DNA of 64,000 nt from Talpa occidentalis (GCF_014898055.3 NW_023604861.1:76396292-76460291), one strand, 5' to 3'. Numbered from the stretch's first letter, positions 24,837 to 35,930 are shown. The notes: generated from the sequence alone by a model not told the origin. A program made the numbers and translations.

Positions 24837-25352
24837 CTTTATATCATTCATGGCACCACGATATATCTTCAATATCAACATCACAAGAGGAAATATCTAT
24901 GCAATATTCAGAAAACAGAATTTTTAAAGTCAAATCTATTTCTATTATCAGAGCTGAACCCAGAAGAGAAGAACCTGTAGCTTTGTCCGTAGGTTCCAGA
25001 GACCTCCAAGGGAGGTGAGGAAACTGCCTCCATGGGCAGGACTAGACAACCTGGAAAAAGAAAAAGTCCTGGTACCCTTGAGAAGAGGAAGCCCAGGTGG
25101 AGTCTGATGAGACCAACTTTGTTCTTGAAGCCTACATGGACCAGATGTCAAGAGTTCGCTCTGATCCTTTATGGAGTATTCCAACAAAGCCAGCTAAAAT
25201 TGTTATTTAGTTATTCTGCCCTGTGATTTTATGCAAAAAATAGGTAATATGGTTGCAAAGTAGATTTGGTTTGCAAACCTTTGCTACACTGTTGAAACAA
25301 TTTGGGATCAAGGTTGAGAGAACCTGTTTTTGCATAAGTTGAATCAATTTTA

Positions 25353-28194
25353 TTTTTTTTATTTTTTTTAAATAATAAATTTTATTTTTATATTCCCCAT
25401 ACAATTGCAACCCCCCCCATTCTGACCCCAATCCCTCCCCTCCTGCCCCCCACTCCCCAAAAAGTGTCTCTGGTTCATAGTTTTTTGTTGATTTTGATTT
25501 TCACTTTCTTATAGTTATTCATTTTCCTGGTCCCTTATTTAAGTTTTCTAGATTCCTCCTATGAGTGAGACCATCTGGTATTTTTCTTTTTCTTTATGGC
25601 TTATTTCGCTGAGCATGATCCCTTCCAGCGCCATCCATGTTGCTGCAAATTGCATGTGTTTATCTTTTTTGAATGCTGAGTAATATTCCATGGTGTATAT
25701 GTACCACATCTTCTTGATCCAGTCATCTGTTTTTGGGCATTTGGGTTGTTTCCAAAGCTTAGCTATTGTAAATAGTGCTGCTATAAACATAGGGGTGCAG
25801 GTGTCCTTTGGAATTACTGTTTCTGTGTCCTTTGGGTAAATCCCTAGGAGTGGAATGGCTGGATCATATGGAAGCTCTATATTTAGTAGGTCACGAAATC
25901 TCCACACAGCTCTCCATAGTGGTTGGACCAGTTTGCACTCCCACCAACAGTGCAGGAGAGTTCCTTTTTCTCCACAACCTCGCCAACATTTGTTGTTGCT
26001 AGTTTTTTTAATATGTGCCATTCTCACTGGTGTAAGATGGTATCTCATGGTAGTTTTGATTTGCATTTCCCTGATTGCAAGGGATGTTGAACATTTTTTC
26101 ATATGCCTGTTGGCCATTTGCATTTCCTCCTCAGAGAAGTTTCTTTTTAGCTCTTCTGCCCATTTTTTGACTGGGTTATTTACTTTGTTTTTGTTGAGTC
26201 TCACCAGCTCTGTGCAGGTTTTTGTGATCAGTCCTTTATCATTAGTGTTGGGTGCAAAAATGTTCTCCCAGTTGGTGGGGTGTCTCTTTGTTTTGGTTAT
26301 TGTCTCTTTTGCTGTGCAGAAGCTCTTTAATTTGATGTAGTCCCAGCTGTTTATCTTTGCCTTCACTATCACTGCTTTGGGTGATGTGTCTGTAAAGATG
26401 TCTTTGATGTGCATATCCCGCAGTGTTTCGCCTATATTTCCTTCTATATATTTTATGGTGTCAGGTCTTATGTCTAGTTCCTTAATCCATTTTGAGTTGA
26501 TTTTTGTATATGGTGTGAGGTAGTGGTCAAGCTTCATTCTTTTGCATGTAGCGATCCAGTTTTCCCAGCAACATTTATTGAACAAACTTTCTTTGCTCCA
26601 ATGCATAGTCTTTGCTCCTTTGTCAAAGATTAGTTGACCATAAATCTGTGGGTTTATTTCTGGATTTTCTATTCAATTCCATTGGTCTGTATGTCTGTTC
26701 TTGTTCCAATACCATGCAGTTTTGATGATTATGGCTTTGTAGTATAGTTTGAAGTCTGGGAGTGTGATGCCTCCATTCCCTTCTTTGTTTTTTTCAGGAG
26801 AGCTTTGGCTATTTGGGGTTTTTGTGATTCCATATGAATTTCATTAATAATTGTTCTATTTCTTTGAAGAATGACATTGAAATTTTGATTGGAATAGCAT
26901 TGAATCTGTATATTGCTTTTGGTAGGATGGCCATTTTAATAATGTTTATTCTTCCAATCCATGAGCAGGGGATATCTTTCCATTTCTTTGTGTCTTCTTC
27001 TATTTTTTTTAACAGTGTTTTATAGTTTTCTTTGTATAGGTCCTTTACCTCTTTTGTTAGATTTATTCCCAAATATTTGATTTTTTTTGTTTCAATAATA
27101 AAAGGGATGGTTTTTTTGATTTCTTCTTCTTCAGATTTATTGTTTGTGTATAGGAAGGCTACTGACTTTTGCGTGTTGATTTTGTATCCTGCCACTTTAC
27201 TGAACTGACTGATGAGTTGAATTAGTTTTTCTGTGGAGTTTTTGGGGTTCTCTATGTATATTATCATATCATCTGCAAATAGTGATAGCTTGACTTCTTC
27301 TTTTCCTATTTGGATTCCTTGGATGTCTTTCTCTTGTCTTATTGCTCTGGCTAGGACTTCCAGTATTATATTGAAAAGCAGTGGTGAGAGTGGACATCCT
27401 TGTCTTGTTCCAGATCTTAATGGAATTGCTTTCAGCTTTTCACCATTGAGAATGATACTGGCTGTTGGCTTGTCATAGATGGCCTTTATGATGTTGAGGT
27501 ATGTTCCTTGTATCCCAAGAATTTCAAGGGCTTTTATCATGAATGGGTGTTACACTTTGTCAAAAGCTTTCTCAGCATCTATTAATATTATCATATGGTT
27601 TTTATATTTCTTTTTGTTGATGTGTTGGATAACATTGATTGATTTTCGGATGTTAAACCATCCTTGTGTCCCTGGAATGAATCCTACTTGGTCGTGGTGA
27701 ATTATCTTATGGATACATTGTTGGATTCTGATAGCTAAAATTTTATTGAGGATTTTTGCATCAGTGTTCATTAGGGAGATTGGCCTGTAGTTTTCCTTTT
27801 TTGTGTTGTCCTTGTTTGGTTTTGGTATTAGTGTAATGTTGGCTTCATAGAACGTGTTTGGTATTGTCCCTTCCTTCTCAATTTTTTGGAAGAGTTTGTG
27901 AAGGATAGGCACTAATTCATCTCTGAATGTTTGGTAGAATTCATTTGTAAATCCATCTGGTCCTGGGCTTTTGTTTTTTGGGGGAGGTTTTTGATTACCA
28001 TTTCAATTTCGCTGCTTGTAATTGGTCTGTTTAGGTGTTCTATTTCTTCTTTCTCTAGCTTTGGGTGATTGTAGAGTTGTAGGAATTTGTCCATCTCCTC
28101 TAGATTGTTGAACTTGTTTCCATATAACTGTTCATAGTAGTTACTGATTATTCTTATTATTATTTCTGCTGTGTCCATTGTGATTTCTCCTCTT
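25353..28194 (-). mobile_element. L1, 5' truncated, minus strand, nested in the ERV retrocopy
   Basis: Poly-A (poly-T on plus) at 25353-25375 and a roughly 170-bp 3' UTR, then ORF2 read right to left, broken off about 2.85 kb from the 3' end. An exact 16-bp target duplication, agttgaatcaatttta, lies at 25337-25352 and 28195-28210. Its 3' end matches the L1s at 7350 and 62191, so they are one relatively young L1 lineage. It must be younger than the ERV retrocopy it splits. Confidence 0.95.
25548..28194 (-). pseudogene. L1 ORF2 fragment (reverse transcriptase and C-terminal part), broken
   Basis: ORF2p is the L1 endonuclease/reverse transcriptase that nicks DNA and copies RNA in place. Only the RT and C-terminal parts are present. 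Pieces in gene order: 27912-28194; 27550-27912; 26809-27540, which has [11 protein letters not shown] and the catalytic FADD at residues 88-91 of that piece; and 25548-26606, which has the Cys/His motif C207-x3-C211-x7-H219-x4-C224. A frameshift lies near 27970-27985. A glutamine-to-stop change sits just after AFDKV at about 27547. Further damage lies at 26607-26808. Endonuclease and ORF1 are absent through 5' truncation. Long frames on the opposite strand (25855-26340) are shadows. Confidence 0.93.
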
Positions 28195-28490
28195 AGTTGA
28201 ATCAATTTTAATAGTTTTGCTGTGATTTGATATCTTTGCAGTTTTGTTTTGGCTAATGCCTCCAGATTTTTCTTTCTTTTTTTTTTCTTTTTATTTTTTT
28301 GGCTTGGACTGATAAACTATTTCCCAGGAATGGAGGACTTTTGCTTTCCACAATGGACACTATCTGGAGAGACTGGTTTGCTTTCCAATGGGAACCCTGA
28401 GAAAAATTTTCATCTGAGACTGTGCCCCAGCATCCATACATTTGATCTTCAACCCCATGGAAATGGTGGCAAAAAGTGAACGGGGGGAAT

Positions 28491-28846
28491 TGTTAGGGGA
28501 AAGGGTGTCCTGAGCTAATTCCATACAGGCTTTGTGGATGCCACCCCCACTCCATCAAAACACTGGGAACTACAAATCCCAAGATCCCCAAAGGGAAGTT
28601 ACAAGAACCTAGGGCAGAGTTAAGCAGCCATTTTCTCTGTTTGTAAATAAAAACCAGCCACGTTAGCGGGGTCGGGCACACTTGGCTCATGCTCTTGGCC
28701 AGGCTGGTTTGGTCTCGGGGGTCGTTTGGGATTCTAGGTCAGTGGAATGGGTAGGACACATTTAAGAATTTATCTCCCTCTTTTCTCCCTGAGTTGTACA
28801 TTTCCTCATTCCCCTTCCCTTGTAAATAAACCTTTTGTTAACCTTT
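28491..28846 (+). repeat. ERV LTR, U3 and R only, end of the retrocopy
   Basis: Begins tgttaggggaaagggtgtcc right after the polypurine tract and ends after AATAAA (28825-28830) at ttgttaaccttt. Compared with the complete LTR at 35931-36439, U3 is alignable but altered in its middle, where it has a different stretch around 28640-28740. The roughly 150-bp U5 is absent. This is what an mRNA 3' end looks like. Confidence 0.85.
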
Positions 28847-28888
28847 AAAGATTTTTTTAAAAAGTTAAAAAAAATCTATTTCTATTAT

Positions 28889-29509
28889 AGGCAGATTAAT
28901 CTTTACACCAATTTGCCCACAATAGAGTGGTAATTTGGAGGAAAACAGGCAGATGTATTTTTATGTGATAATTAACAGGTAATTAATTTTCTAAAATTAG
29001 TCAAACAATCAAAGAGTAGATCCTGATGCTAAGAGGATGAAAAGGGCATAAATTTGACTTCTGGCAACCTAAGATTGTTTTTCAGGTTTTTCTAGGAAAC
29101 AAACCACACTAAGATTGATCTTTTCGTGTAAAGCAATTCTCATAATTGGGTTTAAAGTTAATTATAGCAGCACTAGGGCAAAAGGGCCAAAGGGCAATAG
29201 AACTGCACTGATTGAAGTATCTCAAAAAACCAACGCTGCAAAAAATAATCTGGAATTTAGAGTTGACTTGAGATTTCTTCTCTTGATATCATATGGAACT
29301 GCTTGTTGTTGGTTCTGTCTGTTCAGGAGCAAAGGTCAGTCAGCTGAAACACCTTTGCTGTTAATGACGACATGCTCTTTGATTCTTCAGCAAATTACCC
29401 TTAAAGGCTTAGAAGTCTGTGTTCCCCTTTGTTAAGACAAGTTCATTTCCCAAATGCTGTGGGTTTTTCCCTTTCACAAACAAAAGCATAGAAACAATTT
29501 GGTGGGTCT
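28889..29509. other. Unassigned non-coding sequence
   Basis: Sequence to the right of the retrocopy. No repeat or gene recognised; the frame at 29115-29435 (106 aa) has no recognisable features. Confidence 0.5.
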
Positions 29510-29558
29510 TCAAAAGGTTAAATGTAGAATTGCCATATGACACAACAACTCCACTCCT

Positions 29559-29602
<44 letters not shown>

Positions 29603-29630
29603 AAAAGGATTAAAAACACATATACATAAA
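29510..29630 (+). repeat. Old L1 3'-region scrap with (AT)n expansion
   Basis: The text gaattgccatatgacacaac and aactccactcctgg is the familiar L1 ORF2 C-terminal region of an older element. It breaks into (at)n at about 29558-29600 and resumes ccaaaaggattaaaaacaca. Confidence 0.65.
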
Positions 29631-29711
29631 ATATATACAAGAAAATATAGGCGAAATACATGACATGACATACACCTCAGTAACATCTTTACAGACACAT
29701 CACCCAAAGCA

Positions 29712-30332
29712 GTGATAGTGACGGCAAAGATAAACAGCTGGGACTACATCAAATTAAAGAGCTTCTGCACAGCAAAAGAGACAATAACCAAAACAAAGAG
29801 AAACCCCACCAACTGGGAGAACATTTTGGCACCCAACACTAATGATAAAGGATTGATCACAAAAATCTGCAAAGAACTGATGAGACTCAACAAAAACAAA
29901 GTAAATAACCCAGTCAAAAAATGGGCAGAAGAGCTAAAAAGAAACTTCTCTGAAGAGGAAATGCAAATGGCCAACAGGCATATGAAAACATGTTCAACAT
30001 CCCTTGTAATCAGGGAAATGCAAATCAAAACTACCATGAGATACCATCTTACACCAGTGAGAATGGCACATATTAAAAAAACTAGCAACAACAAATGTTG
30101 GCGAGGTTGTGGAGAAAAAGGAACTCTCCTGCACTGCTGGTGGGAGTGCAAACTGGTCCATCCACTATGGAGAGCTGTATGGAGATTTCTGGACCTACTA
30201 AACATAGAGCTTCCATATGATCCAGCAATTCCACTCCTAGGCATTTACCCAAAGGACACAGAATCATTAATTCAAAAGGGCACCTGCACCCCTATGTTTA
30301 TTGCAGCACTGTTTACAATAGCTAAGCTATAG
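29712..30332 (+). pseudogene. L1 ORF2 C-terminal fragment
   Basis: A 206-aa open frame holds the end of the L1 reverse transcriptase protein, including the Cys/His motif [18 protein letters not shown] near residues 130-147. It stops at a premature TAG soon after [10 protein letters not shown], where the related L1 at 25548 reads on. Reverse transcriptase and endonuclease domains are missing, so it is not functional. The 166-aa frame on the opposite strand (29744-30244) is a shadow. Confidence 0.9.
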
Positions 30333-30400
30333 AAACAACCCAAATGCCCAAAAATAGATGAGTGGATCAAGAAGATGTGGTACGTATACACAATGGAATA

Positions 30401-30832
30401 TGTAGGGTAAGGAAAAATGTCAGGCTTTTCTGCCCTCCCGCCATCAGGATAGATGATGGATCCTTGCGGTCCTGAATGCATGCCTGATGGCGGGCACCTG
30501 GAGTAGGGTGTGGGCAGATGTAGATGGGATTCACCTGGGCTGAGACTGGGCTTTTAAGGGCGGTGTCATGGGGAAACCAGCAGAAGAGAGGAGAGGAGAG
30601 TGGAGGGGAGGAGGGGAGGGGAGGAGAGGAGGAGAGGAGAGCCCAGATACAGTAAAGACTTGCTGGGGGCTGGGAGGCCTGCCAGCCTCCCGGCCCCCAG
30701 TACGCCTGCCTGCTGTGTACCGGGTAAACCCCAATAAAAGCCTGCAAAAAGCCACTGAGGGCTCTGACTCCTCCTTTACCTGGTCTGCTGGATCATAGAA
30801 AACCTGCACTGTGGTCCTTCCTGGACATTATA
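30401..30832 (+). repeat. Solo LTR, 'TGTAGGGTAAGG' family, inserted in L1
   Basis: 432 bp, starting tgtagggtaaggaaaaatgt and ending ttcctggacattata. Duplication gaata at 30396-30400 and 30833-30837. A polyadenylation signal AATAAA lies at 30733-30738 and a TATA-like cttttaag near 30552. A perfect 12-bp inverted repeat (cccgccatcagg at 30437-30448, cctgatggcggg at 30483-30494) lies in U3, with a purine-rich gga/gag tract at about 30583-30645. Five other copies lie in this window. No internal ERV genes adjoin it, so it is a solo LTR left by recombination. The ERV class is not assigned. Confidence 0.88.
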
Positions 30833-31213
30833 GAATATTACTCAGCAATCAAGAAAGATAAACTCATGCAATTTGTAGCAACATGGATGAAGCTGGAAGG
30901 GATCATGCTCCCCGAAATAAGCCAGAAAGAAATAGAAAAAGAAAAATACCAGATAGTCTCACTCCTAGCAGGAATTTGGAAAACCTAAATAAAAGACCAG
31001 GAAAAAGACAAATTATAATAAAGTAAAAATCAAAATCAACAAGCAACTATAAACCAGGGACACACTATGGGGGGGGAGGAGGGAGTAGGATCAAATCAAG
31101 GGTGGTGGGAATTGTATGGGGACTATAACCAAGATGAAAATGCATACATTGTACAAAAATGAAAAATGAGTAAGAAATATATAAGATAAAATAATAAAAA
31201 TAAATAATAAAAA

Positions 31214-31529
31214 CAGGTATAGTATTCTTCCCCTTATCCACCGTTACGTTTTCTGCAGTTTCAGTTATGCATTGTCAGTCATAATGGTCTGACAATATTA
31301 GGTATATTTTGGAGAGACAGAGACAAAATTTACGTAACTTTTATTGAAGTCAGTGATAATTGTTTTATTTTTTTATTGGTTATTGTTGTTAATCTTTAAC
31401 TGTGCCTAATTAACAAATTAAAATGTCTCATAAGTATGCAGGAAAAAAAGCACAGTATATTTATCTGTGGTTTCAGGCATTCACTGGGGATATTGAAGCA
31501 CATCCCCGTTGGAAAAGGGTGGGCTAATG
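31214..31529. mobile_element. Tigger-like (pogo) DNA transposon remnant
   Basis: Ends are diverged inverted repeats: agtattcttccccttatcca on the left and ttggaaaagggtgggctaat on the right. Inside, the words tggtttcaggcattcactgg and tgtgcctaattaacaaatta are familiar from Tigger-type elements. Non-coding, roughly 315 bp. Confidence 0.7.
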
Positions 31530-31866
31530 GACGCAAATAATTGTACATGAATGAATCACAGCACTATTCATAACTGCTAAAAGGTACCTACAACCCAGAT
31601 GTCCATCAGTGGATTAGTGGATAAACAAATTGTGGCATACACAAACAATATAATTTTACTCAGTCATAAAAAAGGAATAAAAGACTGATCTATGGTACAA
31701 TGTGGACGAACCTTGAAAACATTGTGTTAAGTGAAGGAAGAGACAGAAGGTCACATATGATTTTATTTATACTAAAATCAGAATATGCAAATTCATAAAA
31801 ACAGAAAACACATTAATGGTTGCCAGGACCAGGAAGCATTTAGGTATGGGATTCTTTATGGGGTAA

Positions 31867-32695
31867 TATAGTGCAGGAAGGCACAGTGCAGGTTTTCTAT
31901 GATCCAGGCAGATGGGCAAAGGAGTTCTGGAGCCCTCGGTGGCTTTTTCAGGCTTTTATTGAGTTTACCAGTGCAGGGGCAGGAATGGACCACAGTGCAG
32001 GTTTTCTGATCCAGCAGACCCGGTAAAGAAGGAGTCCTAGAGAGTCCTGGAGCTCTCAGTGGCTTTTGCAGGCTTTTATTGGGATTTACCCGGTACGTGG
32101 CAGGTAGGGGGGCCGGGAGGCTGGCAGGCCTCCCAGCCCCTAGCAAATCTTCACTCTTTCTGGGCTCTCCGGCCTTCTCTCTCAGTCTCTCTGCTGCTTC
32201 TCTTCTGCTTCTGCTGGCGTCCCCGTGATGCCGCCCTTAAAAGCCCAGTCTTAGCCCAGGTGAATCCCATCTACCTATGCCCACACCCCCCTCCAGGTGC
32301 CCGCCATCAGGCATGCATTCAGGACTGCAGATCCATCATCTATCCTAATGGCGGGAGGGCAGAGAAGCCTGATACTTTTTTACCTTACCCTACAACCAAG
32401 GACACGGCAGGCAAGGGTGCCAGGGGGCTGGGAGGCTGGTAGGTGAATCTTCACTCTTCCTGGGCAAACTGGCATTCTCTTGTGGCCTCTGCTTTGCTCC
32501 TGGTTCCTTTCCTCTGGTGTCCCCTGACTCCGCCCTATATGAGCCCAGTCTCTCAGCCCAGGTGAACCCACCTATGTATGCCCACACCTTACTCTAGGCA
32601 TGCCCGCCATCAGGCATGCATTCAGGCCCACGGAGATCCATCATCAATCCTAATGGTGGGAGGGCGGAAAAGCCTGATACTTTACTTACCCTACA
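31867..32695 (-). repeat. LTR of the 'TGTAGGG' family, itself split by a second LTR (outer)
   Basis: Minus-strand LTR with its U5/R side at 31867-31966 and its U3 side at 32400-32695, ending cttaccctaca. Target duplication ggtaa at 31862-31866 and 32696-32700. The left end tatagtgcaggaagg matches the variant end of the copy at 30832. Removing 31972-32394 plus one 5-bp duplication restores one continuous LTR. Confidence 0.88.
31972..32394 (-). repeat. Solo LTR of the same family nested in the LTR (inner)
   Basis: 423 bp from tgcaggggcaggaatggacc to cttaccctaca on the plus strand. Flanking duplication accag (31967-31971) / accaa (32395-32399), with one mismatch. Same orientation as its host LTR. 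It keeps the two U3 inverted-repeat arms (cccgccatcagg, cctaatggcggg), one base off perfect pairing. Confidence 0.88.
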
Positions 32696-32918
32696 GGTAA
32701 CAAAAACATTTTGCAACTTGATATAGATGGTAGCTACACAATATTGTGAATGTACTAAATGCCACTGAATTACAGAGAGAGGCTAATTTTATATTATGTG
32801 AACTTCACCTTAATAAAAAATTTTAAATACGTATAAAGCAGCACTTTATTCAATTCTTTGTGTTAGGCATGGCTTACAGGGATGCTGAAGTGTTACCTCC
32901 ATCTTGAGGTTGAACAGC

Positions 32919-33477
32919 TGTAGTGCCAGCAAGGCACAGAATTGCAACAATATTGAAACACATCCCCCTTGGAAAAGGGTGGGCTAATGTATGCAAATAA
33001 TTGTACATGAATGAATAACAGCACTATTCATAACTGCTAAAAGGTACCTACAAGTTTTCAATGATCCAGGCAGACACTAAAGGAGGAGTCCTGGCACCCT
33101 CGTTGGCTTTTTCAGGCTTTTAATGATCTTTCTGCACCATTTGTAGTGAGGCAACCAGGCCCAGGGCAGCAGGAGACTGGGGCCAGGAGGCTGGCAGGCC
33201 TTCTAGCCCTCGTGAATCTTTACTTTTCCTGGGCTCTCCTCCTCTCTGGTCTCTACTGCACTGTGCTCAGCCTCCTCCACTCTCTGCTGCTGTGCTCTCT
33301 GTGATGCCACCGCCCCTATGTGCTCAGCGTCCAGGCTCAGGCACACACTCACACAGGTGCACAGCACACTCCAGGTGCCGCCATCAGGCACGCATGTAAG
33401 ACCACAACCGTCAGTCATAGACACTAATGGCGGGAGGTAAGAGCAGAAAAATCCTGATCACTTCCATTTACCCTACA
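32919..33477 (-). repeat. Solo LTR of the 'TGTAGGG' family containing a foreign 103-bp block
   Basis: Starts tgtagtgccagcaaggcaca and ends accctaca; duplication acagc at 32914-32918 and 33478-33482. LTR sequence occupies 32919-32950 and 33054-33477, together about 456 bp, the family length. Between them, near the U5 end, lies a block copied from 31491-31593. The U3 inverted-repeat arms are more diverged here, so this is an older copy. Confidence 0.85.
32951..33053 (+). repeat. Templated 103-bp insertion, copy of 31491-31593
   Basis: Aligns without gaps to 31491-31593 (98 of 103 bases by eye), exactly 1460 bp away and in the same orientation. The source spans the end of the Tigger remnant, about 10 bp of spacer and the start of the old L1, so the shared junction cannot be two independent repeat copies. 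There is no A-tail or obvious target duplication. The left junction shares tattgaa and the right ends at cctacaa. Confidence 0.85.
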
Positions 33478-33510
33478 ACAGCCTAATGTTGCCTCTTATT
33501 GGGTGTGGTG

Positions 33511-35930
33511 GTAAGTACTATGCAACTCAGAATATTCTTTAGTCCTAGGCAAGAGGACAATAGCCATAAATAGAGAAGTGACTGCTTTAGGTTTTAACAA
33601 TGAGGAGTTCTTTCAGTTATCTGTAACATGCCAGTTTAATAAAGAGAAGTCTGTCAGTTTATCAAAGAGAGAAATGATACTTGGTCTTCACATTTGTTGG
33701 CAGCCATTTCAAAATAGAAGAGCCATTCATCTCTCTGACAGCTACAGAATTTGAGATTAAATTTTTAATGCTTTACAGAAAAGTATTTTCAATAGAAAAC
33801 TGATATACTGGTTTTTATGAAAAGAAATCTTGCTATTGACGATCTTAAAAAGAAAAATGACCTAGTTCCACTCATACACTCCATTGTATTTAAATTCCTA
33901 GTGCAAAGATAAAGTCAAGAATTCTCTACTTCTAGGGTTAAGGGTGTTAGAATTGCTATTCATCATAAAATCAGAGAAGTAATAATAATGAAGGCTTTTG
34001 GGAAATAGAGCTAGTGAGAGCTAAGGGGGAAAAAAAACCCAATGGTATAGGAATTTAGTATTTGAGGTGGTGATCATCTGTCTCCCCTCCCCGAAGGAAA
34101 AAATTGCACAGGGGAGCTTCAATTCAGCTTCAATTCAGACTAAAATAAGACAGCAGAGGAGGCTACAAACTTACTTCAGGAAGTATTCAAGTCTCGGGAA
34201 GCTGATGGATGTAATGAGCTGTGAAGTGACAGTTCACTTCTCTGGCTGGGATAGCTGCAACAAATTAGGATCTTTTTTTCTCTTGAGAAGGCAATTCTCT
34301 TCTCGTATCTTGATAACCCTTTCTACCTGTCTCTTATATAGTTTCTTCATGATTACTTTCTAGTTGTCCTAATCTTAATGGGCATAAGGAATGACATCAT
34401 TATCCTCTCTAAAATAATCTTTCAAACAATTGAAGTTGATTGCAGTAAGCTCATCCCCACACCAGATAAGTTTCCCATTCTCTGGATCAAGAATCTTAGT
34501 TATTAACTAAGTCATCTGTGTGGCATTCTTATCACTATTTTAAAGCTCTTTATTGTTTCTGAAACAATCTATGTGATTGGACATTTTAAGTTTAGAAAAG
34601 AAGCAATGAATGTTAACTGAATACATATTTTTAAAATCCCACAAAACGGATTATATTTGCATTACCAACCTACTAGAACCAAAGACAGTCATTATTCTGC
34701 AAGACACAAACAAAGGCCTTGTACGGGAGAAGTTAGGGTATGTGGTTTGGGACCTAGGTGTGGCAAGGATCAAGGAGGAGATGACAAGGATGCACTGAAC
34801 CATGAGTACTTTATTAGAAAATAAAAACTGGAGCCAAGAACTGGTCATGCAGCCAAGAATTCTTCAAATTAATTCTTCAAATTAATGATTCAAGTGGCCA
34901 TGCCTTACATTTATTCTACTTTTATATTTTATAAGCCTATAGCAAAGATGCAACAAATGGTTTATTTACTATACACAGTAGTAGAATTGAAGTTAGAATT
35001 GAAAGTTCTTTGTGTCTAATCTTGTAGTCTACTGCTTAAATTTGAAAGCCCCGTTCATCTAATAAATATTCTGTGATAATATTCACATAAGTACTGTACA
35101 AAAAAAATTCTAAACTCATTCCAGTAGTAATTTGATACTTTGATCAAATTGACATGTTCACACTTCCTTAGTTGTGACATGTCTTATGAAGACTTAGTAT
35201 CGCTTTCTAAAGTAATAATGCAAAGCAAGACTTAAATAATTGAGTAATAAGTAATTTCACAATACTTGCATTTATTGCTTTTATGAGTTTTTATGACTTA
35301 GAGGCTTTGGTAGTAGGTGAAGTCTCTTCATACTTATCTTTAGTGGGCGGGGGAGGTGGGTGGGAGAGGAGTTCAGCATGTAAATCAATCAAAACATATG
35401 CCACACTCAGTTTTTAGGATTCTAGTGTAAAGTCACAGCCCAAAGGCTAGACTTACTTTTATTCTTTTCACCTTTAAGGAAAATTATAATGCATCATCCT
35501 TTGGAATTGTTAACAAAATTCTCAGCTAGATCTTGAGTAATTTAGAAAAACAAATGATCTATAAAAACAGGGACTCAAGTATGATGCAATTTATTTTCAA
35601 GTGGAAAATTGTAACTGGTTCATTTTGAAGGGTGGAAAAAAAACAGCTATGTGGGGAGAGTAAAAGATAAACAAGAAAAATGAAATGAAAATTTAGATAA
35701 GAAACATGATGGTCTACCTCAAATCACAACTGAAATCCAACTTTTTTATAGGATAATATGTCTCCTCAGCTCTCAGAAAAAGTCCTTGTGGGTGAAAATA
35801 ACCTCAGGATAGAAAGGAAATCATGTGGAGGCTCTGACAAACACCTGCTTTCCATCACTATGGGGAGTATAGCTCCACATTAATCCTGGAGTTATACAAT
35901 TTTGTAAGTACACTTTGGAAAGGCAGTGGT
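33511..35930. other. Unassigned non-coding sequence
   Basis: About 2.4 kb without a recognised gene or repeat. Two small perfect tandem words are visible: cttcaattcag twice near 34118-34139, and attcttcaaatta-type 13-mers twice near 34858-34884. Confidence 0.5.

Larger units (their letters stand above)
24949..28871 (+). mobile_element. L1-mobilised retrocopy of an ERV transcript
   Basis: Without the L1 nested at 25353-28194, this is about 1.06 kb of the 3' part of the same ERV that lies on the minus strand at 35931-41950. It starts cagagctgaacccagaagag (compare minus strand near 37110), passes the polypurine tract cggggggaat and enters an LTR at 28491. It stops 16 bases after the AATAAA at 28825-28830, exactly where a cleaved mRNA would end, and has no U5. 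An A-rich stretch follows, then an exact 17-bp duplication, aaatctatttctattat, at 24932-24948 and 28872-28888. Retroviral integration would give 4-6 bp and a whole LTR. The structure is that of a 5'-truncated processed copy made by L1. Confidence 0.82.
29640..31213 (+). mobile_element. L1, 5' truncated, plus strand, split by an LTR
   Basis: Starts gaaaatataggcgaaataca, carries the end of ORF2 and a 3' UTR (gggaattgtatggggactat) and ends in an A-rich tail. The LTR at 30401-30832 interrupts the word tggaata|ttactcagcaa. The 3' UTR differs from that of the L1 at 25353, so this is a related but distinct, probably older, L1 subfamily. Confidence 0.88.
31535..32835 (+). repeat. Old L1 3' end split by nested LTRs
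   Basis: Old L1 text (cagcactattcataactgct, cccagatgtccatcagtgga, ggttgccagg) runs to 31866 and resumes at 32701 (aaaaacattttgcaacttga, actaaatgccactgaattac). The gap is exactly the LTR pair at 31867-32695. Confidence 0.78.
32868..33510. repeat. Unnamed repeat (second copy of 24758-24836), split by an LTR
   Basis: The left part 32868-32918 and right part 33483-33510 align to the uninterrupted copy at 24758-24836. The LTR at 32919-33477 fills the gap, and acagc is present on both sides here but only once there. Confidence 0.72.

Noticed and set aside
25855..26340. A 161-aa open frame on the plus strand, hydrophobic, looks like a membrane protein
   Set aside because: It is antisense to L1 ORF2; the related L1 at 29744-30244 shows the same antisense frame. 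A shadow of codon use, not a gene.
34067..34363. 98-aa plus-strand frame as a host exon
   Set aside because: No similarity I recognise and no convincing splice sites around it.
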